The position numbers and the translations under genes are program-made. Below the pieces are notes generated by a model, which had not been told where the DNA came from, made no database searches, and saw only the letters and a list, made by a program, of their open reading frames with translations. A stretch of DNA of 27,263 nt from JALORV01 sp035429805 (lineage in GTDB: Bacteria; Pseudomonadota; Gammaproteobacteria; Burkholderiales; Burkholderiaceae_F): the NCBI GenBank assembly GCA_035429805.1, contig DAOMFL010000049.1, positions 1-27,263 on the forward strand. The letters are read 5' to 3'. Of this stretch, positions 17,017 to 25,369 are shown piece by piece (the stretch's first letter is position 1; each line of letters starts with the position of its first letter).

Positions 17017-18573
17017 TCAGAAGCGAAAATAGATGAATTCGCTGTAGCGCTCGATCGACAGCACGGCAACGGCCGCAAGACATGAGAGGCCGACCAGCCA
17101 GGCGGCATTGGGTCGCCAGGCCGAGCGCCGGGCCGCTCCGAGGTCGCCGTATCCCCGCGTCAGCAACGCCGGGTGATACGCAGCGAGGATCTGCTGCGTG
17201 TTTGGAGCGACCCAGCAGAAGATGAGCAGGAACAGAAGCCACTTGAACTGGGCTACGCGGTCGAAGTGCGCCAGAGTTCCGAACTGCACGCCATGGCCGG
17301 CCAGCCACCCGTTGACGCCCCCCGCCATCGACTGCCATTGCACCGGCAAAACCACGCCATGCTGTCCCGCCATGCCCCCGAGGATGCTCAGCGCCGAGGT
17401 GAAATCGGTCGCGCGGAAGAAGACCCAGCTGACGACCACCGCGACGAAGGTCACGAGCGTCGCAAACGCGCGCTCCCCGGGCAGCACAGCGACAGTAAGG
17501 CGGCTGCGAAGCGACCGCCAGCCGTGGTTGACGATCAGATAGGCGCCGTGCAGGCCGCCCCAGAACACGAAGGTCCATTCGGCACCGTGCCAAAGGCCCC
17601 CAATGAGCATCGTCAGCAACAGGTTCCTGTAGCGCCCGACGTTCGAGGTTCGATTCCCGCCGAGCGGGATGTACAGATAGTCACGCAGGAAGCGCGACAG
17701 CGTGATGTGCCAGCGGCGCCAGAAATCAATGATGCTGCTCGCCTTGTACGGCGAGCAGAAATTGAGCGGCAGGATGATGCCGAACATTCGAGACGCACCG
17801 AGCGCCATGTCGGTGTAGCCGGAGAAGTCGAAGTAGATCTGGAACGTATAGGCGAGAGCTGCGCCCCAGGCCTCGAGCAGCGTCAGATGCGCTCCGGCCG
17901 CGGCGGCGGTGAAAGCCGGCGTTGCGTAGCCCGCCATGGTGTCGGCGATCACGGTCTTCTTGAACAGGCCGAGCACGAACATCGTCAAGCCGACGGCGAC
18001 GTTGTCCCAGTTCAACCGGTAGGTACTGCGCTGATCGAACTGCGGCATCATTTCCTTGTGGTGCAGGATCGGCCCGGCGATCAGGTGCGGGAAGTAGGTC
18101 ACGAACAGCATGTAGTGCGTGAAGTTGTACTCGCGCGCCTCTCCCCGGTGCGCGTCGACGAGGAAGGCGATCTGCGTGATCGTGAAGAAGGAGATGCCCA
18201 GCGGCAGGATGATCTCCGGCAGCGGACCGGAAACGACCCCGAGCTTCTGCACGCTGGAGAGGAAGAAGATCGCGTACTTGAAATAGCCGAGCAGGGCCAG
18301 ATTGGCGGTGATCGCCAATGCCAGCAACTGCCGGCCGCGCCTCAGACGTCCTGCTTCATGCATCCGGGCGATCCGCATGCCCAGCAGATAGTTGAAGACG
18401 ATCGAAGCCAGCAGCAGCGCGATGTAGTCGGGATCCCACCAGCCGTAGAACACCAGCGATGCCGCGGTCAGCCAGCCTGCCGCCAGCCGATGGTTGATGC
18501 GCGCCAGCGCAAAAAAGCCCACCAGAACGATGGGCAGGAAAGCGAAGATGAAGGGGAAGGAGTTGAACAGCAA
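17017..18573 (-). CDS. MBOAT family O-acyltransferase, AlgI-like
   Basis: A polytopic inner-membrane O-acyltransferase of 518 residues, slightly longer than AlgI. It is thought to move acyl groups, usually acetyl, across the membrane to glycans. Signatures: MLFNSFPFIFAFLP start, LPLGISFFTITQIAFLVD, FPHLIAGPILHH, YFDFSGYTDMALG, FWRRWHITLSRFLRDYLYIP with His289, and the catalytic His329 in GGLWHGAEW. Both conserved His are present. The start codon is TTG at 18573: aligning MLFNS with relatives requires it, and an in-frame stop lies two codons upstream. The SGNH-like gene follows by one base. No polysaccharide synthase or export genes are adjacent, so the acceptor is unknown. Confidence 0.93.
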   Translation of the reverse strand: MLFNSFPFIFAFLPIVLVGFFALARINHRLAAGWLTAASLVFYGWWDPDYIALLLASIVFNYLLGMRIARMHEAGRLRRGRQLLALAITANLALLGYFKYAIFFLSSVQKLGVVSGPLPEIILPLGISFFTITQIAFLVDAHRGEAREYNFTHYMLFVTYFPHLIAGPILHHKEMMPQFDQRSTYRLNWDNVAVGLTMFVLGLFKKTVIADTMAGYATPAFTAAAAGAHLTLLEAWGAALAYTFQIYFDFSGYTDMALGASRMFGIILPLNFCSPYKASSIIDFWRRWHITLSRFLRDYLYIPLGGNRTSNVGRYRNLLLTMLIGGLWHGAEWTFVFWGGLHGAYLIVNHGWRSLRSRLTVAVLPGERAFATLVTFVAVVVSWVFFRATDFTSALSILGGMAGQHGVVLPVQWQSMAGGVNGWLAGHGVQFGTLAHFDRVAQFKWLLFLLIFCWVAPNTQQILAAYHPALLTRGYGDLGAARRSAWRPNAAWLVGLSCLAAVAVLSIERYSEFIYFRF

Positions 18574-18847
18574 GGACTAACCCGTCACTTCAGGGTCACA
18601 GCGCCGGCTGCACTATAGCTGCCTGAGGCGGCATACCTTCGTGTCCGCCGCCGATACGCAGTGGAGGATTGCGTCCTCCTTGAAGTCAGTCAGCCCGCCG
18701 GTTGATCGGTCCGCTGCTGGCCGAGGCCGCCTCAAGACCGTTGGCGCACTCAAACCTGTTGCCATAACCGGGACCTTTGGCCAGGCCGTGGAGCAGAACG
18801 CAAATCGGGCGCCCGTCGCTCAGTGAATCCCGTCCGATGGTGAAGCG
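18574..18847. other. Gap upstream of the MBOAT gene, little recognisable
   Basis: These 274 bases separate the leftward VIT1-family gene from the leftward MBOAT gene. The only structure I see is GGAGGA and TCCTCC (18663-18679) around a 5-base loop, a weak 6-bp hairpin. A TATAGT (minus strand, 18617-18612) could be a -10 box for MBOAT but has no good -35. Short open frames here look random. Confidence 0.4.
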
Positions 18848-19546
18848 TCAACTCACGGCAGTTCCGAACAAGGCACCCACGCCGGCGGTGATGGCCATTG
18901 CCAGTGCACCCCAGAACGTGACGCGCCAGGCTCCCGTGATGGGCGAAGCGCCGCCCGTCCGGGCTGCAACGGCGCCCAGCGCGGCGAGAAAGACCAGCGA
19001 GCTTGCCGCAACCGCCGCAGTCAGCGCCCCGCGCGGCACCATCAGCACGACCAGCAGCGGCAGCGCTGCACCCGCCGTGAAACTCGCAGCGGACGCCAGG
19101 GCGGCCTGCACCGGACGCGCGGTCAGCGTTTCGGAGATACCGAGCTCGTCGCGCGCGTGCGCGCCCAGCGCATCGTGGGCCATCAATTCGGTGGCCACCC
19201 GGTCGGCCAGTTCGGGCTTGAGGCCGCGCTTGACGTAGATGCCTGCGAGTTCGCGGTGTTCGGCTTCGGCATCGGCTGCGAGTTCGCCGCGTTCGCGCGC
19301 AAGGTCCGCCGCTTCCGTGTCGTATTGCGACCGTACGGAGACATACTCGCCGGCTGCCATCGACATCGCGCCCGCGACCAGCCCGGCGACGCCGGCGATC
19401 AGGACGTCGCCACGCGCCGCGCTGGCGGCCGCGACGCCGAGCACGAGGCTCGCAGTCGAGACGATGCCATCGTTGGCGCCCAGCACAGCGGCCCGCAACC
19501 AGCCGATGCGGTCAGTGCGGTGTCGTTCGCGATGTGAGCGGGGCAT
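18848..19546 (-). CDS. VIT1/CCC1-family metal ion transporter
   Basis: A 232-residue membrane protein of the vacuolar iron transporter family, which moves Fe2+ or Mn2+ out of the cytoplasm. The N-terminal signature LRAAVLGANDGIVSTASLVLGV and the following AGLVAGAMSMAAGEYVSVRSQ are diagnostic. A charged cytoplasmic helical stretch rich in Glu follows (RERGELAADAEAEHRELAGI); this is the metal-binding domain in relatives. The C-terminal part has three hydrophobic segments. Start ATG at 19546, with CTGGAG upstream. It lies 86 bases after the persulfide dioxygenase-rhodanese gene on the same strand, possibly co-transcribed. The metal cannot be told from the sequence. Confidence 0.93.
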   Translation of the reverse strand: MPRSHRERHRTDRIGWLRAAVLGANDGIVSTASLVLGVAAASAARGDVLIAGVAGLVAGAMSMAAGEYVSVRSQYDTEAADLARERGELAADAEAEHRELAGIYVKRGLKPELADRVATELMAHDALGAHARDELGISETLTARPVQAALASAASFTAGAALPLLVVLMVPRGALTAAVAASSLVFLAALGAVAARTGGASPITGAWRVTFWGALAMAITAGVGALFGTAVS

Positions 19547-19632
19547 ACGGGGCTCCAGGTGTGTTGCCCGTCACTCGGTCCGGACTGGCCGAGCAGACGG
19601 AAGCTGAATTCATCAGAGGTTCCGGCCGCTCG

Positions 19633-20739
19633 CTAGGTCCCCTGCCAGGAATCGGCGCGGCCCGGCAGCGTCGGCAGCCCAAGCTGAGACCACAGCACCA
19701 TTCCACCCCGCAGATTCGCACAGCGTGTCAGCCCGCCGCTCCGCAGAATTACGGTCGCCTGCCCGGACCGCATTCCGGCATGGCATACCGCGACGACCGG
19801 CTTGTCCCCCGGAATCTCCGCGAGCCGCTCGCGCAGCGCGCTGAGCGGAATCCTCTGGCAACCAGCGATTGCTCCGGGCGAGTCCAGCAACTCCGAAGAC
19901 TCGCGCACATCGAGGACATGCACTTGCCCGAGATGCTCGGCCACCCATTCGGGCTCGATCTCCAGCAGACCGGCATAGGTCTGGCGGACCGGTCCCCAGT
20001 CGGACGGGCGCGGGACTGCGCCGTCGGCCGGGCGGCCGGACCGCAGGTTCGCAGGGATCGCGACATCGATCCGCTTCGGATGAGGCAGGTTCAGATTCGC
20101 CATCAGTCCGACAAAGTCGCGCTCATCAGCGGCGCCGCCGACCCGCGGGTTATAGGTTCGCTCCTCGGCCACCGACGACACGGTGCGGCCGGAGTAGTCG
20201 TGGCAGGGATAGAGCAGGCAGCGGTCCGGTAGCGAAAAGATCTCCCGGGTAATCGACTGAAACAGGGCGCTTGCACTGCCCTGCTGGAAATCACAACGGC
20301 CAGTGCCTCGTATCAGCAGCGCGTCACCTGTGAAGGCCATGCTGCTGTCGTCGAGCACCAGTGTCATGCAGCCGTCGGTGTGTCCGGGGGTGGCACGCAC
20401 CGCCAGGTGGCGCTCGCCGAAGACGATGCGATTGCCGTGATCGAGCGGCAGGTCCGCGCCCTGGATGGGTGGCTGATAGCGCTTCGAGACTCCGATGCGG
20501 CATCCGGTTGCCTGCTGCATCAGCCATGCGCCGGTGACGTGGTCGGCGTGGCAATGGGTATCGAGCACGGCAACGAGCTCGAGCCCAAGCTCGCCAAGCA
20601 ACGCACAGTCGCGCCCATGCTGCTCGAACACCGTGTCGATGATGACGGCCTGGCGCGTGCGCGGATCGGCCAGCAGGTACGTATATGTCGACGAAGGCGC
20701 GTCGAACAACTGACGAAATACGAGGTTCGGGGAATTCAT
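19633..20739 (-). CDS. Persulfide dioxygenase-rhodanese fusion protein
   Basis: A 368-residue two-domain enzyme. Residues 1-230 are an ETHE1-like metallo-beta-lactamase-fold persulfide dioxygenase: H62, H64, D66 and H67 in THCHADHVTG, H120 in TPGHTDG, D139 in FTGDALLI, and H180 in YPCHDYSG. Only one Fe2+ is bound in this group. Residues about 255-368 are a rhodanese domain with catalytic Cys319 in VAVCHAGMRSGQA. Such fusions oxidise glutathione persulfide to sulfite and can make thiosulfate, detoxifying sulfide. The start is the ATG at 20739 (MNSPNLVFRQLF); an in-frame GTG lies three codons upstream. A separate sulfide:quinone oxidoreductase is not in the window. Bifunctional chemistry is inferred from known PDO-rhodanese fusions. 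Confidence 0.9.
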   Translation of the reverse strand: MNSPNLVFRQLFDAPSSTYTYLLADPRTRQAVIIDTVFEQHGRDCALLGELGLELVAVLDTHCHADHVTGAWLMQQATGCRIGVSKRYQPPIQGADLPLDHGNRIVFGERHLAVRATPGHTDGCMTLVLDDSSMAFTGDALLIRGTGRCDFQQGSASALFQSITREIFSLPDRCLLYPCHDYSGRTVSSVAEERTYNPRVGGAADERDFVGLMANLNLPHPKRIDVAIPANLRSGRPADGAVPRPSDWGPVRQTYAGLLEIEPEWVAEHLGQVHVLDVRESSELLDSPGAIAGCQRIPLSALRERLAEIPGDKPVVAVCHAGMRSGQATVILRSGGLTRCANLRGGMVLWSQLGLPTLPGRADSWQGT

Positions 20740-20801
20740 GGCGTCCACAGTCGACCGGTCCGCAATTTGACCACGGCGAACGCCGTGCCGCGCGCCGGCT
20801 G

Positions 20802-21221
20802 CTACAGCGCGCAGCGCATGTCGACGTGCGGGATGCCGCAGTCGAGGTACTCACCGCTTATGGGCGTGTAGCCGTGGCGCGCGTAGAACGGCACCGCGTG
20901 CGTCTGGGCACTGAGCACGGCATTGCGATGCCCGCGTCGGCGCGCTTCCTCCATCAGGCGCTTCAGCAACGCGCTGCCGACGCCGCTCGCGCGTGCGGGC
21001 GCCGCGACCGCCATGCGGCCAATGTGCCCGTCGGGCAGCAGCCGGCCGGTCCCGACGGGTTTCGAGTCGGCGTCGAATGCGACCGCGTGCACGCACTTGG
21101 GATCCCAGTCGTCGATCTCCATCTCGGCAGGGACCTTCTGCTCTTCGACGAAGACGGCAAAACGCAGCGGCGCTGCCCACTGGCGCATCGCTTCCCAGTC
21201 ACCGAGTTCGATGCGAACCAC
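20802..21221 (-). CDS. GNAT family acetyltransferase (YjcF/ElaA-like)
   Basis: A compact GNAT-fold protein of 139 residues. RFAVFVEEQKVPAEMEIDDW near the N-terminus and VGTGRLLPDGHIGRMAV lead to the acetyl-CoA pyrophosphate loop, a variant ARASGVGSALL. The C-terminus has AQTHAVPFYARHGY, typical of the YjcF-like subgroup. The best start is GTG at 21221 (VVRIELGDWEAM), five bases after the thioesterase stop; an ATG at 21186 would remove the first strand. The substrate is unknown. It follows the thioesterase and M16 genes in a tight leftward set. Confidence 0.85.
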   Translation of the reverse strand: MVRIELGDWEAMRQWAAPLRFAVFVEEQKVPAEMEIDDWDPKCVHAVAFDADSKPVGTGRLLPDGHIGRMAVAAPARASGVGSALLKRLMEEARRRGHRNAVLSAQTHAVPFYARHGYTPISGEYLDCGIPHVDMRCAL

Positions 21222-21226
21222 GTGCC

Positions 21227-21670
21227 CTATTCCTGCGGCGCCAGGGTCTCGAATGCCTTCACACGCTCGCGCAGCTGCGGCGGCAGAGGGCTCGGCGTGC
21301 GTGTCGACGGGTCGGTGTTCACGTAGACCAGTTCGCCTTCGATCAGCGCATTGTTCGTGGCGTTGCGACGGAACATCTCGACCTTGAATGTCAGACTCGT
21401 CGTGCCAAGTCGGGAGGTCCGGCCGCACACCTCGAGCTCGTCGTCGAAGACGGCCGCCGCGTGGTACTCGAGCGTGGCCTTCCGCACGTACAGATCCGAG
21501 CCGATCGTCAGGAACGCGGCGGGATAGGGCATGCCGATCGCCCGCCAGTACTCGGTCACGCAGACGTCGCAGTACGTCAGGTAGTGTCCGTTGAACACCA
21601 CGCCCTGCAGGTCGACCTCGGCCCAGCGCACACGCAGCGGCAGGCGCAGGCGAAAGTCCGCGTGGGCCAC
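21227..21670 (-). CDS. Acyl-CoA thioesterase, YbgC/4-hydroxybenzoyl-CoA type
   Basis: A single hotdog-fold thioesterase of 147 residues that hydrolyses an acyl-CoA. RVRWAEVDLQGVVFNGHYL contains the presumed catalytic Asp20 in the D-x-x-G-V-V-F pattern of this family. It continues with TYCDVCVTEYWRAIGMPY, LYVRKATLEYHAAAVFDDEL and LTFKVEMFR, all family positions. The frame extends upstream into the M16 gene, but the best start is GTG at 21670, sharing a G with the M16 stop (TAGTG). That gives an exact family length and suggests termination-reinitiation. The acyl chain preferred is unknown. Confidence 0.88.
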   Translation of the reverse strand: MAHADFRLRLPLRVRWAEVDLQGVVFNGHYLTYCDVCVTEYWRAIGMPYPAAFLTIGSDLYVRKATLEYHAAAVFDDELEVCGRTSRLGTTSLTFKVEMFRRNATNNALIEGELVYVNTDPSTRTPSPLPPQLRERVKAFETLAPQE

Positions 21671-24396
21671 TACTTCACGCCCTTCTTCGCATCGCCGGCG
21701 ACGACGAAGGTCATCTTCTCCGGGTCGATGTACTTGCGGTAGGCGGCGTTCACCTGTTCCACCGTCACGGCGCCAAGGCGTTCCTCGAACTGCTTCGAGA
21801 ACTCGAACGTGCGGCCGAGATCGAGGTTGCTGACCCACGCACTCGCGACCACCGGATCCTGCGAGCGGTTCAGCAGGCGCGACTGCAGCAGGCCCTTCTT
21901 CGCATCCTCGACCTCCTCGGCCGTGAATCCGTCCCTGCGCGCACGATCGAGTTCCTCGCGCAGGGCCTGCTCGGCGCGGTTCACATTCTGCGGCGCGGCG
22001 ATGGCGCCGATCGAGAACGTCGCAAGGCGCTCGCGCGCACTCAGACCGAGCCCGGCGCCGACTCCGTAGCTCAGACCGTCCTTCTGCCGCAGCCGCGTGA
22101 CCAGGCGGTTAGAAAGGCCCGAGCCGCCGCCCAGGATGTCGACTGCGATGGTCAGCGCGGGGGCGTCGGGATCGTCGTCGCGCAGCGGGAACTCCTGCCG
22201 TGCGCGGAGCACCGCGTTCTCCTTGTCGGGCGTGTCGATGACGATGCGCGTCGGCCTGACCTCGCGGTACTCGCGCTCGACGCGCGCATAGGGTGCTTTC
22301 GAGGCCCATGTCGCGAACAGTTCCTTCAGCAGCGGCTCGATCGCCTTCTCGTCGAAGTCACCGACGATCGAGATCTCGCCGCGCGCCGTGCCGTAGAAAT
22401 CGGCGTAGTACTTCTTCACCGCTTCCAGCGGCGTCGCGCCGACGGATTCGATGCGCTGCTTCAGCGGCGTGTAGTAGCGCGGATCGCCCGGCGCATAGGT
22501 ATTGAAGTGCGCGGTCAGCACGTCACGCGAGAGGGCCTCGGGGTTGTCCAGCTGCGCCGAAAGTCCGGTCGTCACTTCACGCCGCAGCTGCTCGTATTCG
22601 GTGGAAGGAAAGCTTGCGTTGCGCAGCACGCTGGCGAGCAGGCGCAGCGATTCGGCAAGGTGCGGGCGGCTCGTCTGAAAGGCGAGCAGGCCACCGGTCA
22701 TCTGCAGGCGCGTCATTTCGTCCGCGATCTGCTGCCGCGTGAGCTTGTCGGTTCCGCGCGCCAGCATCGCCGCGGCGAGTTCGCCTTCCATCATCCGGCC
22801 CTTGAGCGACGCCTCATCGCCCCAGCGGAAGTTCGTGCGCACGTTGACGAGCTCGCCGCGGTTCTTCTTCGGCAGCAGGGCGACCTTCAGGTCCCCGAAC
22901 GACACGACGCGTGTGCGCTTGTCGATGTTGTCCTGCGTCGGCTCGAACGCCTCGGCGGTCTGCCCGGTTGCCGATGGCTTGTAGTCGGCGAGCAGCGCGT
23001 CCACCTTCGGCGCGGCCGGGATCTCGGCACGCTGCGGGCTGTCTTCCGGGACGAAAAAGCCAACCACCCGGTCGTCGCGAACGAAATAGCGGGCCGCAGC
23101 CTCGGTCACCTGCTTCGCCGACACCTTGTCGAGGCGATCGCGTGAATAGAAGAAGAGCCTCCAGTCCCCCAGCGCAACGAATTCGGAGAGTCCGACGCCG
23201 AAGGCCTGCGGGTCCGCCAGCGCCCGCTCGAACGAGGTCTTCTGATCCTGCAGCGTGCGCTGCAACTCTGCTTCAGTCACCGGCCGCTTCGCGAAGCCTT
23301 CGATGACGTCGATCATCGTCTGGGCCACCGGCTCCAGCGGCTCTCCCTTCTTCACCACCGCGCCGAAGATGACGAAGCCGGGATCTCGGGTCGCCAGCGT
23401 GTAGCCGAAGACCTGCGCGGCCTTGCCCGTCTGCACCAGCGCCGCGTGCAGGCGGCCATTTGGTGTGTCGCCGAGGATGTCGACGGCGAAGTCGGCCGCC
23501 ATCGTGTCCGGATGCAGCGCGCTCGGCAGGCGGTAGGCGACCGTGACCATCTGGACCTCGCCCTTGCGGCGGATCGTGAACTGGCGCTCGCCGTCGTGGG
23601 TCGGCTCCTCGGTCCAGAGCGTCGGCAAAACGCGCTTGGGCGCCGGAATCCGGCCGAAGGCATCGACAATCCATCGCAATGCCTTCGCCTCATCGAACTT
23701 GCCGGCGACGATCAGCACCGCGTTGTCCGGCTGGTAGTAGGTCCGGTAGAACGCCTGCAGGTTCTCGATGCGGACGTTCTCGATGTCGGAGCGCGCGCCG
23801 ATGGTCGACTTGCCGTAGTTGTGCCAGTCGAACAGCAGCGCCTGGTTGCGCTCGAACATCTGGCGCGACGGACTGGTCTTGCCCATCTCGAACTCGTTGC
23901 GCACGACGGTCATCTCGGAATCGAGGTCCGACTTCGCGATGAACGAGTTGACCATCGCGTCGGCCGACCAGTCGATGGCCCACTTCAGGTTGTCGTCGCT
24001 CGCCTGGAAGGTCGAGTAGTAATTGGTGCGATCGAGCCACGTGGTGCCGTTGTTCTGGAACCCGCGCTTGTTGAACTCGACATCGGGCTTCGGAAAGTTC
24101 TTCGAGCCCTTGAAGATCAGGTGCTCGAGCAGATGCGCCATGCCGGTCTCGCCGTAGTTCTCCTGGTGCGAGCCGACCAGGTAAGTGACGTTGACGGTTG
24201 CCGTGGGCTTCGACGGGTCCGGGAACAGGATGAAACGCAGGCCGTTGGCGAGGCGGTATTCGGTGATGCCTTCGACAGTCGGTCCGCGCGTGACGCCGGC
24301 CGGCAGCGAAACCTGCGCCGGCGTCTGCGCAAGACCCGTCAGGGCGGTGAAGGACAACAGCAGCGCCGCCAGCGCGGTGCGCAGGAAATCTCTCAT
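21670..24396 (-). CDS. M16 family zinc metallopeptidase, two fused halves, exported
   Basis: A 908-residue pitrilysin-like peptidase. Residues 1-24 form a signal peptide (LRTALAALLLSFTALTGLAQ). The active inverted zinc motif is H88-L-L-E91-H92 in GMAHLLEHLIFKGS, with Glu168 in VVRNEFEMG as the third ligand. DRTNYYSTFQA is a further family motif. The second half lacks HxxEH, as expected for the inactive C-terminal domain that helps form the chamber. It probably degrades peptides in the periplasm. Start ATG at 24396 (MRDFLRTAL); extending upstream would place non-signal residues before a perfect signal peptide. The stop shares its last base with the thioesterase GTG start. Confidence 0.93.
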   Translation of the reverse strand: MRDFLRTALAALLLSFTALTGLAQTPAQVSLPAGVTRGPTVEGITEYRLANGLRFILFPDPSKPTATVNVTYLVGSHQENYGETGMAHLLEHLIFKGSKNFPKPDVEFNKRGFQNNGTTWLDRTNYYSTFQASDDNLKWAIDWSADAMVNSFIAKSDLDSEMTVVRNEFEMGKTSPSRQMFERNQALLFDWHNYGKSTIGARSDIENVRIENLQAFYRTYYQPDNAVLIVAGKFDEAKALRWIVDAFGRIPAPKRVLPTLWTEEPTHDGERQFTIRRKGEVQMVTVAYRLPSALHPDTMAADFAVDILGDTPNGRLHAALVQTGKAAQVFGYTLATRDPGFVIFGAVVKKGEPLEPVAQTMIDVIEGFAKRPVTEAELQRTLQDQKTSFERALADPQAFGVGLSEFVALGDWRLFFYSRDRLDKVSAKQVTEAAARYFVRDDRVVGFFVPEDSPQRAEIPAAPKVDALLADYKPSATGQTAEAFEPTQDNIDKRTRVVSFGDLKVALLPKKNRGELVNVRTNFRWGDEASLKGRMMEGELAAAMLARGTDKLTRQQIADEMTRLQMTGGLLAFQTSRPHLAESLRLLASVLRNASFPSTEYEQLRREVTTGLSAQLDNPEALSRDVLTAHFNTYAPGDPRYYTPLKQRIESVGATPLEAVKKYYADFYGTARGEISIVGDFDEKAIEPLLKELFATWASKAPYARVEREYREVRPTRIVIDTPDKENAVLRARQEFPLRDDDPDAPALTIAVDILGGGSGLSNRLVTRLRQKDGLSYGVGAGLGLSARERLATFSIGAIAAPQNVNRAEQALREELDRARRDGFTAEEVEDAKKGLLQSRLLNRSQDPVVASAWVSNLDLGRTFEFSKQFEERLGAVTVEQVNAAYRKYIDPEKMTFVVAGDAKKGVK

Positions 24397-24484
24397 CTTC
24401 GATGCTCCAGCCAGGGTTCGCGGCGATTCTGCCAGCGCCGGCGGCTCGATCCGTGCAACGGCGATGAAGCACGGGACCGACGGT

Positions 24485-25369
24485 TCAGGACGCGCCACAG
24501 AAGGTATGAATTGCGGCTGCCACGCGCTGCGGCTCCTCATGGGCAAGCCAGTGCGTGGCATCCGGGAAGCGTTCGATCGTCAGATCGTCAACAAGTTCAA
24601 TCAGTCCATCAAGCAGCCGCGGCAGCAGTGCCCGGTCAGCTTCGCCCCACAGCACAAGGGTCGGCACGCGCACGTGGAACTTCGCGGGATCGAGCTCGGG
24701 CAGCGGAGCCTCGCCGTGCGCCGGTGGGTGCAGCGGGGAGGCGCGATAGTAATTGAGTCCGCCCGTCAGTCCGCGTGCCCAGACTTCGCGGTAGCGGGTT
24801 GCGCGCTCAGGCGTGTACCAGAGGCGGTCCGGCCGCTGCATGCCGAGGAAGAATCCTTCAAGCGCCTTGCAGTCGTCCTTCAGCAGCGCGCCTTCGGCGC
24901 CCGGCGCACGCAGCCAGTTCATGTAGGCAGACGCCGCCTGCTGTGCCGGATCGCGCACCAGGTCGCGCGCAAACGGCACTGGATGCGGCGAGTTCACGAT
25001 CACCAGCCGCTCCACGCGGTCTGGCCGGGCGATGGCCCATTGCCACGCGGCCGCCCCGCCCCAGTCGTGCGCAACGACGGTCTGTCGGCTCCAGCCCAGT
25101 CGGTCACTGAACCTTTCGAAGTCGTCGATCAGTTCGCGCGCGCGGTACGCCGCGACCTCCGCCGGCTGGCTCGAAAGGTTGAATCCGCGCAGGTCGGGCG
25201 CCACCGCATGCCAGCCGGCGGCGAAGTGCGGCAGCACGTCCTCCCACGCAGCCCAGTACTCCGGGAAGCCGTGCAGGAACAGGATCGGCCGCGCGCCGGT
25301 CACGCCGACGCTGGCGTAGTGCAACCGGATGCCATTGCCGAGCTCGGCGTACTGGCCGGTACGGATCAT
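24485..25369 (-). CDS. Alpha/beta hydrolase, epoxide-hydrolase/haloalkanoate-dehalogenase-like
   Basis: A 294-residue alpha/beta-fold hydrolase. The oxyanion segment HGFPE is at 33-37 and the nucleophile is Asp102 in VAHDWGGAAAW, so this is an Asp-nucleophile enzyme of the epoxide hydrolase/dehalogenase branch rather than an esterase. The likely acid is Asp245 (WGEADRAL) and the base His273 (DATHW). WYTPERATRYREVW in the cap region and the FPEYWAAWE stretch suit epoxide hydrolase-like members. The substrate is undetermined. It starts at the ATG at 25369, overlapping the SDR stop by four bases (ATGA), which points to a joint role in oxidising or hydrolysing a small molecule. Confidence 0.88.
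   Translation of the reverse strand: MIRTGQYAELGNGIRLHYASVGVTGARPILFLHGFPEYWAAWEDVLPHFAAGWHAVAPDLRGFNLSSQPAEVAAYRARELIDDFERFSDRLGWSRQTVVAHDWGGAAAWQWAIARPDRVERLVIVNSPHPVPFARDLVRDPAQQAASAYMNWLRAPGAEGALLKDDCKALEGFFLGMQRPDRLWYTPERATRYREVWARGLTGGLNYYRASPLHPPAHGEAPLPELDPAKFHVRVPTLVLWGEADRALLPRLLDGLIELVDDLTIERFPDATHWLAHEEPQRVAAAIHTFCGAS

Noticed and set aside
17173..18618. Long open frame (481 codons) on the plus strand opposite the MBOAT gene
   Set aside because: Antisense to a conserved MBOAT protein, with unnaturally high Gln, Arg and Glu content and no domain.
18691..18847. Open frame continuing about 50 codons past the VIT1-family stop
   Set aside because: No similarity to transporter ends is visible, and open runs this long are common by chance at this GC content. 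The TGA stop is taken as real.
23446..24756. 436-codon frame on the plus strand opposite the M16 gene
   Set aside because: Shadow of the M16 peptidase and hydrolase genes; no motif, biased composition.
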